A stretch of 32,766 nt of DNA from Phallusia fumigata (Eukaryota > Chordata > Ascidiacea > Phlebobranchia > Ascidiidae), in the NCBI GenBank assembly GCA_008931825.1, contig QXVZ01027701.1, forward strand, positions 1 to 32,766, in the 5' to 3' direction. The translations under genes were made by a program, and so were the position numbers. Shown piece by piece: positions 1-8,698 of the stretch (its first letter is position 1; each line of letters opens with the position of its first letter). Below the pieces are notes generated by a model that worked only from the letters and a program-made list of their open reading frames with translations, ran no database searches and was not told the origin of the DNA.

Positions 1-11
1 TTTCGTTTCAG

Positions 12-215
12 GCGACTGTGTTGTTTCTGGCTGGAGAGAATGGGACGTTTGTGAACTCGGCTGCAACGCAACCTCTCCTTCGACTTGGATGGGAAGCGTT
101 GGATCAGAGTTGGTGCACGAAGGAGAGTTGTACGGATAAACTGAAATGCGACAGTTTCTGATTAAACAACGGAGCGTTCGTTCATGCCAATGCAAGAAAA
201 GCAGTTCGTTTCAAG
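12..215 (+). other. Exon-like block X0
   Basis: It begins after TTTCGTTTCAG at the window edge and ends at TTTCAAG|GTGAGTCAC. It is 204 nt and less AT-rich than its surroundings. Positions 73-82 and 118-127 are perfectly complementary (10 bp) across a 35-nt loop that contains GTGCAC. Its last ~20 nt recur at about 6050-6069 before the same donor. No product recognised. Confidence 0.5.
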
Positions 216-493
216 GTGAGTCACATTATGAAATTTCCAACAACAAATATGTTCAGTGCATACCACTAAGCTTTTGTTGCTAAAATTAGTTAAAAGGACT
301 GTGTGGCTAATTTTAAATTTGTTAGGTTATTAATAATAATAAACTTTAATTGCATTTAATTTAATTTTGCATATGCTCGCAGAACACATAAAATTTACCA
401 GTTGATTTGGACATTTAAAGTTAAATACGTGTAAGTTTGACCAAGTATTAAAAAATTAATTAGGTATGAAGTTTTAAACAAGTGTCATCTCAG
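216..493 (+). other. AT-rich intron-like stretch
   Basis: It starts with donor GTGAGTCAC and ends at the E0 acceptor. It contains no ORF of note. Its body recurs as a direct repeat at 6070-6388. Confidence 0.45.
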
Positions 494-587
494 ATTTTTG
501 TAAAAATCCGTTTCCATCATCACATGAATTTACAACAGTGGAAGCAACATACAAAAGTCAACGTGTCGTCAGGAACAACTGCTAAAT
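494..587 (+). other. E0 exon-like block, copy 1
   Basis: Acceptor TCTCAG and donor CTAAAT|GTAAGT. It is related to 2696-2787 and 7496-7600. No coding function visible. Confidence 0.5.
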
Positions 588-949
588 GTAAGTAAATTTC
601 AATTTATTAAAGGCGGGTGTTAGGCAGAATACAACGCTAAACAAATTGTCAAAGCCAAATCAGTTTTGTGCACGTTGTTATAAGGTCCATATGTGCAGTT
701 TGTAAAGAAGCAAATAGTGCAGGTTCACTGGAGCTTTGTTTAGGAGGTCGATATAGTGAGCCAGGTGTTGGTTTTTTATGTTGATTTGCATGTTGCACTT
801 ATACTAATTTGCATGTTGTGTGTGTTTCGTTGGACTTTTTGGTTGTCAGCATCGACAAAAGTGTCCACATTAAAATGTTAACGAAATTCCCAAGCATAAT
901 CGCGGCTTTATTACTCGAGCTTGAATGCTGTGTTGTAGTTTTGTTGCAG
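588..949 (+). other. Intron-like stretch with paired ATTTGCAT motifs
   Basis: It joins E0 and E2. Octamer-like ATTTGCAT occurs at 784-791 and 807-814, and the pair is repeated at 2988-3016. A further possible acceptor (GGTTGTCAG) lies near 841-849, but no matching donor was seen. No gene. Confidence 0.4.
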
Positions 950-1060
950 ATATCTGTTCAACACCTTTCCAAAATACCAAGTGGATTGCAAAACATGCAG
1001 CAGCAAGAGCTATGGAGGTATCCGGTAGATGAACGTTGTTCGGAGCATTGCACAGCAAAT
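950..1060 (+). other. E2 exon-like block, copy 1
   Basis: Acceptor TTTTGTTGCAG and donor CAAAT|GTAAGC; 111 nt. The first frame is open (begins ISVQHLSK) and stays open through E3 in phase 0, but the usual initial ATG is ATA here. The frame does not survive in most other copies. Confidence 0.55.
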
Positions 1061-1130
1061 GTAAGCAAACAACCATAAGATATGTTTATGTTAAGTGTGT
1101 TATTAAATCTGCGTTTTGCTGTTTGTGTAG

Positions 1131-1195
1131 GCAAGTATTACGGTGACTAGGAAAGAAACAATAGGGTCAACGAATCAGACAACCTCGTTTACGCA
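1131..1195 (+). other. E3 exon-like block, copy 1
   Basis: Acceptor GTTTGTGTAG, probable donor GTTAGG; 65 nt. The preceding intron is about 70 nt and has no hairpin. Confidence 0.45.
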
Positions 1196-1284
1196 GTTAG
1201 GTTTAAATCAATTTTTTTTTGTACAACTAATTAAATGTAATTAAAATATTTGTCTTTACTGTACAACAAAATAAAACCTAGTAC

Positions 1285-1315
1285 GGAGGTGGTACAGAGT
1301 GCACGATCACCGCCC
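1285..1315 (+). repeat. H3 hairpin, copy 1
   Basis: GGTGGT pairs with ATCACC around an AGAGTGCACG core. An AATAAA lies about 15 nt upstream. It sits in the E3-E4 intron. Confidence 0.6.
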
Positions 1316-1404
1316 CTTTTACGCCAACTACAGCGATTGTGTAAAACATATTTTATAAGTTTGCGTCAATGATACGTTGGTATTTCTGCCTTACGTTTTT
1401 TTTA

Positions 1405-1499
1405 AACTTTACTAGCACTGTTCACTGGAGATCATCACTGCTTGTGGGACAACTGGGATTTGAGATTGACAGCTGATTGTAACATTCTGTGCTCAAAAG
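1405..1499 (+). other. E4 exon-like block, copy 1 (acceptor decayed)
   Basis: The polypyrimidine tract is present but its CAG is lost. The donor AAAAG|GTGAGTTGG is intact. The body matches other E4 copies. Confidence 0.45.
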
Positions 1500-1588
1500 G
1501 TGAGTTGGGCACATTATCTGTAAACTAGTGTGAGCTAAAGCAAAAATAAAGTTCTTTGATCGATTGGTTTAACAAAATTTGTTTGATG

Positions 1589-1620
1589 AAGGCCAAACAG
1601 GGTGCACACTGTTTCGCCTT
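1589..1620 (+). repeat. H1 hairpin, copy 1
   Basis: AAGGCCAAACAG and CTGTTTCGCCTT flank the GGTGCACA core. There is one C-C mismatch in the stem and one G-A mismatch beside GTGCAC. Confidence 0.8.
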
Positions 1621-1683
1621 CGCGATACGCGTTTGCGAAATAGTTTGCAATAGGCGGTCCATAAAGGTAATTTTGCATTTTGC

Positions 1684-1792
1684 ATGCTTCTTGAACTTAC
1701 CGCTGGCAAGGTGAACTCTAAGCGAACGGGATTGGAGGACAATTCTCGATTGGGCGAAGGTAAAGCAGTCAGCGGATGATTTCTTCATCCAG
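1684..1792 (+). other. E1 exon-like block, copy 1 (acceptor deleted)
   Basis: The usual GTTTTTGTTTCAG is deleted and the block has an internal deletion, but the end ATCCAG|GTGTTTCC is kept. It is nearly identical to 3903-4015. Confidence 0.45.
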
Positions 1793-2152
1793 GTGTTTCC
1801 ATTTTTAATTTGGTCATTGCCCTATAAAGTTTTTGCACACCATGAAGTTGCTTGCGTTATAAATACTTTTTTATTCCGCGTATGTTTATTTATTATGTTC
1901 CGCTAACTGCCGTTGTTTTTTTTTGGTATTTTGGAATGAAAATCTACTTTTTCTTTATGCCTACTGGAAGTCTACACGTAATATTAGGCTTGATTGCTCG
2001 AACTTGCTTTGTTATTAATTTTTGTGTTAAGTATTGTTAAATAACATGTATTGGATCGGAAGAGAACCTAACATATTATATTCAAATAAATAAGCAGTTT
2101 TTAACAATGTCGGTACATTTACAATAGATTTGTATTCTGTTATTATTGTTGC
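1793..2152 (+). other. Intron remnant, E2 absent
   Basis: It matches E1-E2 intron sequence elsewhere (for example 4016-4170) but has no H2 and no E2. No supported gene. Confidence 0.4.
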
Positions 2153-2421
2153 AGATTTTCTTCAATCCTTTTGGAACTAATGGAGCAAAAATTACATTCC
2201 GACACGTATACAAGACATGTCAAGTAAATCGGAATCAACGTTTTCGGTAAATCTCTTATGGGGTGTAGGCCTACTTATAATGAGAACTTTTTGGGACAGT
2301 GTATGTTTTGTACGAGTCATGAACAGATTCGTGTTTAGTGTTCCAATGCTGCTAATTTGTTTGTTGAAAAAGAAACGGAAGCGGAGTAAGCGTGTTTTTG
2401 AGAGAGAATCCTGGTGGAGAG

Positions 2422-2456
2422 GTTCGTGGAAGATATTCTCGCTTATTTCCACGAAC
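2422..2456 (+). repeat. Perfect 10-bp stem-loop
   Basis: GTTCGTGGAA pairs with TTCCACGAAC across a 15-nt loop. I see no other copy in the window. Confidence 0.5.
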
Positions 2457-2483
2457 GTTTCAAATGTATTCTGTTTTGCTTTG

Positions 2484-2517
2484 TTGGCTTTGTCAACACG
2501 TTGGCTTTGTCAACACG
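2484..2517 (+). repeat. 17-bp tandem duplication
   Basis: Two adjacent identical 17-bp copies beginning TTGGCTTTGTC. Confidence 0.7.
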
Positions 2518-2695
2518 TTAATAGATGACTTAGTTTGTGCGTAGATGGAACGTTACATTGTGTGAGGTTAGAAATGTCAGTTATAACTAAACGTGCAGTA
2601 AAATTAAAGACAATGCTAACCAAGCATACATCGGACAATGTACAACGAATTCGCTACAAATACAACGATTTTTAATCTTACTAATTTTGTTGCAG

Positions 2696-2787
2696 ATTTT
2701 TGTCAAAATCTGTTTCCATCATCACTTGAATTTACAACAGTAGAAGCAACATATAAGTCAACGTGTCTTCAGGAACAACTGCTAAAT
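2696..2787 (+). other. E0 exon-like block, copy 2
   Basis: Acceptor TTTTGTTGCAG and donor CTAAAT|GTAAGT; 92 nt. This is a recent duplicate of 494-587. Confidence 0.55.
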
Positions 2788-3152
2788 GTAAGTAAATTTC
2801 CAATTGTTAAAGGCGGGGCAGAAATAGGCAGAATACAACGCTAAACAAATTGTCAAAGCCAAATCAGTTTTGTGCACGTTGGTAAAAGGTCCATATGTGC
2901 AGTTTGTAAAGAAGCAAATAGTGCAGGCTCACTGGAACTTTGTTTAGGAGGTCGATATAGTGAGCCAGGTGTTGGTTTTTTACATCGATTTGCATGTTGC
3001 ACTTACTAATTTGCATGTTGCATGTGTTTCGTTGCACTTTTTGGTTGCCAGCATCGACAAAAGTGTCCACATTAAAATGTTAACGAAATTCCCAAGCATA
3101 ATCGCGGCTTTATTACTCGAACTTGAATGCTGTGTTGTTAGTTTTGTTGCAG
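2788..3152 (+). other. Intron-like stretch, duplicate of 588-949
   Basis: High similarity to 588-949 at an offset near 2200. ATTTGCAT occurs at 2988-2995 and 3009-3016. No gene. Confidence 0.45.
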
Positions 3153-3263
3153 ATGCCTGTCTAACACCTTTCCGAAATACCAAGTGGATTGCAAAACATG
3201 CAGCAGCAAGAGCAATGGAGGTATTCGGTACATGAACGTTGTTCGGAACATTGCAAACCAAAT
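3153..3263 (+). other. E2 exon-like block, copy 2
   Basis: Good acceptor and donor; 111 nt. The first frame stops at its fourth codon (TAA), unlike the copy at 950. Confidence 0.6.
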
Positions 3264-3333
3264 GTAAGCAAACAACCATAAGATATGTTTATGTTAAGTG
3301 TGTTATTAAATCTGCGTTTTGCTGTTTGTGTAG

Positions 3334-3398
3334 GCAAGTATTACGGTGACTAGGAAGGAAACAATAGGGTCAACGAATCAGACAACCTCGTTTACGCA
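3334..3398 (+). other. E3 exon-like block, copy 2
   Basis: Acceptor GTTTGTGTAG, probable donor GTTAGG. Nearly identical to 1131-1195. Confidence 0.45.
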
Positions 3399-3482
3399 GT
3401 TAGGTTTAAATCAATTTTTTTTTTGTACAACTAATTAAATGTAATTAAAATATTTGTCTTTACTGTACAACAAAATAAATCT

Positions 3483-3500
3483 AGTGCACGCTGATCGCCC
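3483..3500 (+). repeat. H3 half-hairpin (5' arm lost)
   Basis: AGTGCACG and the 3' arm remain. The deletion starts directly before the core. AATAAA lies just upstream. Confidence 0.55.
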
Positions 3501-3587
3501 CTCGTACGCCAACTGCATCGATTGTCTTAAACACATTTTATAAGTTTGTGTCAATAATACATTGTTATTTCTGCCCTAATTTTTTTT

Positions 3588-3686
3588 TTAAACTTTGACT
3601 TGTGCTGTTTATAGGAGATCATCACTGTTTGTAGGACAACTGGGATTTGAGATTGACAGCTGATTGAAACATTCAGTGATCAAAAG
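3588..3686 (+). other. E4 exon-like block, copy 2 (acceptor decayed)
   Basis: T-rich tract without AG, good donor AAAAG|GTGAGTTGG. Confidence 0.45.
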
Positions 3687-3771
3687 GTGAGTTGGGCACA
3701 TTGCCTGTGAACGTTTTTGTGAACGAAACAAAGTTCTAGGATGAATTGGTTTAACTAAATTTATTTAATAG

Positions 3772-3801
3772 AGGCCAAACAGGGTGCACACTGTTTGGCC
3801 T
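3772..3801 (+). repeat. H1 hairpin, best-paired copy
   Basis: AGGCCAAACAG and CTGTTTGGCCT are perfectly complementary. The 30-nt element pairs at every position except one G-A mismatch beside GTGCAC. The C-G pair here replaces the T-A pair of other copies, a compensatory change. Confidence 0.85.
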
Positions 3802-3802
3802 N
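3802..3802. other. Single undetermined base, likely assembly join
   Basis: The n falls between two H1 copies. Sequence after it repeats 1580-1794 almost exactly, so local order here may be an assembly artefact. Confidence 0.7.
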
Positions 3803-3811
3803 TGTTTGATG

Positions 3812-3843
3812 AAGGCCAAACAGGGTGCACACTGTTTCGCCTT
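3812..3843 (+). repeat. H1 hairpin, copy 3
   Basis: Identical to 1589-1620. Confidence 0.75.
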
Positions 3844-3902
3844 CGCGATACGCGTTTGCGAAATAGTTTGCAATAGGCGGTCCATAAAGGTAATTTTGCA
3901 TT

Positions 3903-4015
3903 TTGCATGCTTCTTGAACTTACCGCTGGCAAGGTGAACTCTAAGCGAACGGGATTGGAGGACAATTCTCGATTGGGCGAAGGTAAAGCAGTCAGCGGAT
4001 GATTTCTTCATCCAG
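3903..4015 (+). other. E1 exon-like block, copy 2
   Basis: Near-identical to 1684-1792 with the same missing acceptor. Donor ATCCAG|GTATTTCC is intact. Confidence 0.45.
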
Positions 4016-4249
4016 GTATTTCCATTTTTTAATTTGGTCATTGCTCTTTAATTTGGTCAAATTAATACTTTTTTATTCCGCGTATGTTTATTTATCATGT
4101 TCCACGAACTTTGGAATGAAAATATACTTTTTCTTTATGCCTACAGAAAATTCTACCCGTAATGTTAAACCTAATTGCTCGAACTTAAATATTTTGTTGT
4201 CAGTTTTTGTGGTAATTGTGTTTAAATTCTGCTTATCTTTTTTGTGTAG

Positions 4250-4320
4250 GCAAGTTGTACTGTGACAAGGAAAGAAACAAAAAGTGAAACAGTTACAATC
4301 AAACAAACGTTATTTCCATA
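4250..4320 (+). other. E3 exon-like block, copy 3
   Basis: Acceptor TTTGTGTAG; the donor is mutated. E2 is missing from this unit. Confidence 0.4.
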
Positions 4321-4403
4321 GATAAGTTCAAATCAATTTCTTTGTGTGTAGCTAATTAAGCGTAGGTAAAACTATCGTCTATTTAACGAAATAAACTTAA
4401 TAC

Positions 4404-4435
4404 GGAGGAGGTACAGAGTGCACGCTGACCACCCC
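4404..4435 (+). repeat. H3 hairpin, copy 3
   Basis: Paired arms around AGAGTGCACGCT, with AATAAA about 15 nt upstream. Confidence 0.65.
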
Positions 4436-4547
4436 CTGTACGCCAATTGCATTGAATGTCCTATAAAAGTAATTTAAAAAAAAAAAATATGCATCGCTAA
4501 TAATGTTATAATTTTCGCTTTCTTATTTCTGCTCTTTTTTTGTTTAG

Positions 4548-4631
4548 AAACTTCGACCGACACAAGAGACAATCACTGCTTGCAGGACTACTGGGATTAG
4601 AAACGGAATGAAACGATTTCGTGTTCAGCAG
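4548..4631 (+). other. E4 exon-like block, copy 3
   Basis: Acceptor TTTTTTGTTTAG, donor CAGCAG|GTGCGTCGA; 84 nt. Confidence 0.55.
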
Positions 4632-4654
4632 GTGCGTCGAGCACTTTAACATGC

Positions 4655-4733
4655 ATTTAAAACACAGAAAAGCGTTCAGACAAAATTCCACTTAGTGGAG
4701 AATTCACCCCCAGTTGATAACCCCCGTTATATG
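4655..4733. mobile_element. hAT-type MITE remnant
   Basis: It retains the right-hand part seen in full at 15456-15592 (GTGGAGAATTCACC, then a degraded GTTGAGAACC end). The left end is lost. Confidence 0.35.
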
Positions 4734-4763
4734 ATCAATTGGTCAAACAAAATTTAATCGGTT

Positions 4764-4794
4764 AGGGCTAACAGGGTGCACACTGTTTTGCCCT
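4764..4794 (+). repeat. H1 hairpin, copy 4
   Basis: AGGGCTAACAG and CTGTTTTGCCCT around GGTGCACA. The A-G-G-G of the arm is matched by C-C-C-T on the other side. It ends 88 nt before the E1 acceptor. Confidence 0.75.
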
Positions 4795-4882
4795 TGCGAT
4801 ATGCTTTTGTGAAATGATTTCCAAAAGTGGGTGTATGGAGATGATTTTGTATTTTTCTGCCTGGGGTATGTTTTTGTTTCAG

Positions 4883-5021
4883 AAACTTCCCGAACATACC
4901 GCTGAGAAGTTGAATTCTTGGGAACTGACATTGGAGGAGAATTATTCATTCTTTGTTTAGTCAATCTCCTGTTCGCGATTGGGAGGAGGTCAAGCAGTCA
5001 GCGGATAATTTCATCATCCAG
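4883..5021 (+). other. E1 exon-like block, copy 3
   Basis: Full-length, 139 nt, acceptor GTTTTTGTTTCAG, donor ATCCAG|GTATTTCC. A TAA lies near the 3' end in the frame that begins GAACTTCTTGAA in related copies. Confidence 0.6.
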
Positions 5022-5096
5022 GTATTTCCAATTTTCCACATAAATTTTTTTCTCATTTTCTGGAACTTGAATGCTGTGTTGTTAGTTTTGTTGCAG

Positions 5097-5205
5097 ATGT
5101 CTGTTCAACACCTTTCCAAAATATCAAATGGATTGCAAAACCTGCAGCAGCAAGTAAAGGAGGTATCCGATACATAAACGTTATTCGAAGCATCGCACAC
5201 CAAAT
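5097..5205 (+). other. E2 exon-like block, copy 3
   Basis: Good splice borders, 109 nt. The 2-nt loss breaks the frame found in 111-nt copies. Confidence 0.6.
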
Positions 5206-5265
5206 GTAAGTAAACAACTCTAGAACACGTGTGTGTTTGAATTTTGCTCGTCATTGCTCTTGTAG

Positions 5266-5306
5266 ACAAGTAATACTGCGACGAAGAAAGAAATTCCTTT
5301 TGTGTA
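5266..5306 (+). other. E3 exon-like block, truncated
   Basis: Acceptor CTCTTGTAG; the 3' half and donor are deleted. Confidence 0.4.
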
Positions 5307-5331
5307 AACAACTGAACATAAACTTTAATAC

Positions 5332-5363
5332 GGAGGTGAAACAAAGTGCTCGCTGACCGCCCC
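5332..5363 (+). repeat. H3 hairpin, decayed core
   Basis: Arms recognisable; the core is GTGCTC instead of GTGCAC. Confidence 0.5.
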
Positions 5364-5412
5364 TTGTACGCCGATTGCGTTACGAACAGAGTTCTGCGGT
5401 TTTTTCCTTAGA

Positions 5413-5492
5413 ACTTTCGACCAGAACTGGCATAAGAGACCATCACTGCTTGTAGGAATACTGGGATTAAAAAGACAACTGATTATAATAGG
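5413..5492 (+). other. E4 exon-like block, copy 4
   Basis: Acceptor TTTTTCCTTAG, donor AATAG|GTAAGTCGA. Confidence 0.5.
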
Positions 5493-5552
5493 TAAGTCGA
5501 GCATACTGCCTGTGAACGATTGTAAGCTTAATTTAAAGGTAATATTCGAGAG

Positions 5553-5731
5553 GAGTGGTTTTCATACCTTTTAATTACATGACCGCTTTAAACCATAATC
5601 GCAGCTCAAATTCCCCGGAAAATATAGTTTTTTAATTATTCATTCAACAAAAAGAACTTGCAGACATTTAAAACAACAAAATTGAACAAAATTTTCCCCA
5701 GTGGTGAATTCACACAGGGTTAAGAATTCCT
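5553..5731. mobile_element. hAT-type MITE copy in E4-E1 intron
   Basis: The left end resembles AGTGGTTCTCAACC and the right end resembles GGTTGAGAACC. TTCTAGGA follows at 5732-5739, matching the duplicated site seen at other copies. Internal sequence is AT-rich and non-coding. Confidence 0.45.
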
Positions 5732-5768
5732 GTTCTAGGATCAATTGTTTAAACAAATGTTTTATGAT

Positions 5769-5802
5769 GAAGGCTAAACAGGGTGCACACTGTTTCGCCT
5801 TC
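5769..5802 (+). repeat. H1 hairpin, copy 5
   Basis: GAAGGCTAAACAG and CTGTTTCGCCTTC around GGTGCACA. The conserved GGATCAATTG box lies about 25 nt upstream. It ends 87 nt before the acceptor. Confidence 0.8.
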
Positions 5803-5889
5803 ACGATATGCTTTTGCAAAATGATTTGCAATAGGTAGTGTATAGAGTTGATGTTGCATTTTTCTGTCTGTGCAATGATTTTGTTTCAG

Positions 5890-6005
5890 GAACGTCTTGA
5901 ACTGACCGCCGAGAAGGTGAAGAAGGTGAACTTTCTTCGTATGGTCAATCTCCTGTTCACGATTGGGCGGAAGTCAAGTAACCAGTGGATAATTTCTTTA
6001 TCCAG
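5890..6005 (+). other. E1 exon-like block, copy 4
   Basis: Acceptor TTTGTTTCAG. The donor lost one G (CCAGTTATTT), so splicing may instead run to the CAAG|GTGAGTCAC donor at 6069/6070. Confidence 0.5.
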
Positions 6006-6069
6006 TTATTTCCAATTTCCCACTTCGGACATTGCTCTTGGAAGTTTAAGAAAAGCAGTTTGTTGCAAG

Positions 6070-6388
6070 GTGAGTCACTTTATAACATTTCCACCAAATT
6101 TAGTTAAAAGGACTTTGTAGCTAATTTTAAATTCGCAAGGATATCTTCATTCGCATTTAATTTTATTTTTGCATATGCTCACAGAACAAATAAAACTTCA
6201 AAGTTAAATAAGTGTAAGTTTGACGAAATATTAAGGTGAGTCACATTATAATATTTCCACCATATTTAGTTAAAAGGAATTTAAATTCGCAAGGATATCT
6301 TCATTCGCATTAAATTTTTATTTTTGCACATGTGCACAGAACAAATAAAACTAAAAGTTAAATACGTGAAAGTTTGACCAAATATTAA
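6070..6388 (+). repeat. Two tandem copies of a ~160-bp intron segment
   Basis: 6070-6234 and 6235-6388 are diverged direct repeats, each beginning AAG|GTGAGTCAC. A related copy lies at 216-480. Confidence 0.7.
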
Positions 6389-6559
6389 AATATTTTAGAT
6401 TGGATTTGAACGAGGTCAACAATCCGCTGTTAACGCGAAAAAGTTGATCAAAGACTTTAATTCGTGATAAAAATGCTGATGTCGGTCGATTTTTTCTTTT
6501 GGTTTAAACACGTGTCGTCTCAGAAATACAAAAACTTTTTCCAGCTTCCGGCAAGCACT

Positions 6560-6770
6560 GCGGCGTTACAAACTACACCACGTCACAAAAATTCGAGCGC
6601 TTTGCCTCTCGCTACTAATCAACCGACTATCCAAAGCGCAACTTACTGATTGGTTCAATGAAGTCACCCGTTGGACATTTTAAGAGCGCTTTTGTGACGT
6701 TGCAACAGCCAGCGTTTTGATTGGTCGAAAAAAAAAGGAAAAAGGGAACCCACGGAGGTTTGCGTGGCAA
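6560..6770 (+). promoter_or_regulatory. Candidate TATA-less promoter
   Basis: A locally GC-richer segment. It has two inverted CCAAT boxes (ATTGG at 6649-6653 and 6720-6724). Two CRE-like motifs (ACGTCA at 6580-6585, TGACGT at 6695-6700) belong to an inverted repeat with arms ending in GCGC. CCAAT boxes bind NF-Y and TGACGT binds CREB/ATF in animals. No TATA box was seen. A plausible first exon with a donor follows at once, so plus-strand transcription is inferred. Confidence 0.5.
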
Positions 6771-6843
6771 CGTGTCATTCTTGTTTTGTTAGCGGCGTCG
6801 ATGGGACGTTGTAATGGAAACGACTCCCAAGCGGAAATATACA
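6771..6843 (+). other. Candidate first exon
   Basis: It follows the CCAAT/CRE segment and ends at ATACAG|GTAAAGTAA. The transcription start is not determinable by eye. No long ORF. Confidence 0.35.
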
Positions 6844-7179
6844 GGTAAAGTAATTGTAAATGAACTTCTTTGCTATAGGTTTTAATGCACAGGTACACAC
6901 TAGTTTGCTTGTGGATCAATACCAGTGTGTTATTTGTAGTACGTTTAGGTAACTTACCAAATGCACGCTACTGCTGTTGGAATATTTTGTTTCTGGTTCT
7001 CGTGTGGCTTCTGATCAATGCTGGGATACGATCCGCTGACTGCTCGATCGATGCCCGGACATTTAAATTAAAGAAACGTAGTTAAAGAAGTTTACGTAAA
7101 TCAGGCAAGTAAAACTTAAATGCAATGTAAGTCTAACTTAACGATTGTCTGTTACATTGTGTTGGATTTTGTGACAAGC
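6844..7179 (+). other. Intron-like stretch, no gene seen
   Basis: Moderately AT-rich, with no repeat-class module and no convincing splice acceptor. Confidence 0.35.
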
Positions 7180-7220
7180 ATGTGAAGACAGAATAATGTG
7201 CACTTATCCTGTCTTCACAT
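7180..7220 (+). repeat. H4 hairpin
   Basis: ATGTGAAGACAG pairs perfectly with CTGTCTTCACAT. After one A-C mismatch, four further pairs enclose a TGTGCAC loop. This is the longest stem of the set and the only copy of its arm sequence, with the GTGCAC motif at the tip as in H1-H3. Confidence 0.75.
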
Positions 7221-7495
7221 CTTGACATATTGAAATTTTAGATCACACATGACGCAGAATTCCTTGTACCTAGGGCGCAATGTTTTGATAAGGCTCAATG
7301 TTTTGTATGTTTTAAACGTAACTAGGTTATGTATCGCGTTGAAGTTCCTGAACTGCTTCTGACGAAAATAAGTTTTTAGAGGTGACATGCTTTAATTATT
7401 TATTCATTTATTTAGAGAATTGTATGGGATAGTATATTTTTAATAAGAGTTATGAACAGATTCATGTTTAGTGTTCCAATGCTTCTAATTTGCAG
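7221..7495 (+). other. Intron-like stretch
   Basis: It ends with the E0 acceptor TAATTTGCAG. Positions 7420-7490 resemble 2290-2363. No gene. Confidence 0.35.
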
Positions 7496-7600
7496 ATTTT
7501 TGTCCGAATCCGTTTCAAACACCGCATGGATTTTGACGTAAATTCACAACAGAGGAAGCAAGATACAAGTCAACGTGTCCACAGGAACCAACTGCTCAAT
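7496..7600 (+). other. E0 exon-like block, copy 3
   Basis: Donor CTCAAT|GTAAGT; 105 nt, with an insertion relative to 2696-2787. Confidence 0.5.
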
Positions 7601-8120
7601 GTAAGTAAACTAACAATTATTGTAGTCGAGCTAGTCTGAATACAACGCAAAACAAGTTGTAAAACCAACACAGTATTGTACACGTTAAAATATCTATGTG
7701 CAGTTTGTAAAGAAGCAAATAATAAAGTCTGACAGGAGATCTTTTAAGTGGTCGATATAAACTTACATAACAAAATTTTAGTGAACACTTTCCTGATGCT
7801 GCTCCGAATAGTGAGCTCGGTGTTGATTTTGTGTAATGAGTTGCATGTTGCACTTACTAATTTGCATGTTACGTGTGTTTCGTGTTACTGTTTTGTTGTC
7901 AGCATCGGAAGAAGTGTCACCATCAAAATGCAAACGAATTCTCTAAGCATGGGTTTAGTTTTGGGAGTAAGCCCAGTTCTTCGAACTTAAGCTAAAAAGT
8001 CATTCCATGATTTTTTATTAATAGCTTTAAACATGTTTGCTACATTCAAATGCAAATCCTCCACTTAACATCAGGCTTAATTACTCGAACTTAAAAACTT
8101 TGTTGTTAGTTTTGTTCCAG
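7601..8120 (+). other. Intron-like stretch between E0 and E2
   Basis: A diverged version of 588-949, with ATTTGCAT at 7860-7867 and a possible acceptor TTTTGTTGTCAG near 7892-7903. No H2 and no gene. Confidence 0.4.
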
Positions 8121-8213
8121 ATATCTGTCCAACACCTTTGCGAAATATCAGATGGATTGCAAAACCTGCAGCAACAAAAGCAATGGGGAATGCGGTACAT
8201 AAAAGTTCCAAAT
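8121..8213 (+). other. E2 exon-like block, copy 4
   Basis: Acceptor TTTTGTTCCAG, donor CAAAT|GTAAGA. It is 93 nt, an 18-nt loss that leaves the first frame open. The E3 acceptor that should follow near 8260 is mutated (TAG to TAA). Confidence 0.55.
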
Positions 8214-8400
8214 GTAAGAAAACAATCGCGTTTAAATTATGCTTATCATTGTTTTTGTTAACGAGCTTTACTACGGAGATGAAAGAAAACAAAAGTAGTA
8301 GGAATCTAACACACGGCAAATTAAGTTTAAATCAATTCTTTTTGGGTAACAAATAGAGCGTAATTAAATTTTTGTTTATACATGGTAATGAACTTAATAC

Positions 8401-8432
8401 AGAGGTGGTACATAGTGCACACTGACCTCCCT
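8401..8432 (+). repeat. H3 hairpin, copy 5
   Basis: GAGGTGGT and ACTGACCTCC around AGTGCACA. Confidence 0.6.
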
Positions 8433-8515
8433 TAGTAACGCCAATTGTATTAATTGTCCTAAAACTAGCAGCGTTCAATTTCTCGCTTTGTTATTTATGC
8501 TTTTTTTTTCTTCAG

Positions 8516-8612
8516 AACCTTCGACCAGCTCTAATCACAGTAAACAATCACTGCTTGAAGGACAACTGGGATTTGAGATTGACAGCTGATTGTTACAGTC
8601 CGTGCTCAAAAG
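8516..8612 (+). other. E4 exon-like block with GC donor
   Basis: Acceptor TTTTTTTTTCTTCAG. The donor reads AAAG|GCGAGTCGG, a GC variant of GTGAGTCG. GC-AG introns are a known minority class. Confidence 0.5.
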
Positions 8613-8698
8613 GCGAGTCGGACACATTACTTGTCAACGATTGGTAAGCTGAAGGAGAAATGAATTTCTAGGATCTATTGGTTGAACAAAAGTTGTTT

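Larger units (their letters stand above)
2153..2695 (+). other. Spacer, no supported gene
   Basis: It contains an E0-like acceptor near 2153 and a segment around 2290-2363 resembling 7420-7490. A 103-codon open frame at 2217-2528 has no homologue in the other units and is probably chance. Confidence 0.4.

Noticed and set aside
1581..1700. TGATGAAGG before H1 as a C box of an intronic C/D snoRNA
   Set aside because: The motif varies freely (TTGAAGG, GGTGAAGG), and no paired D box or terminal stem was found.
2217..2528. 103-codon plus-strand open frame with a basic and hydrophobic stretch
   Set aside because: It is not preserved in related sequence at 7420-7490, has no recognisable domain and spans a hairpin and a 17-bp tandem repeat.
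5890..6120. 90-codon frame starting in the intron before E1 and crossing E1
   Set aside because: It reads across the E1 acceptor and donor region and is not open in other E1 copies.
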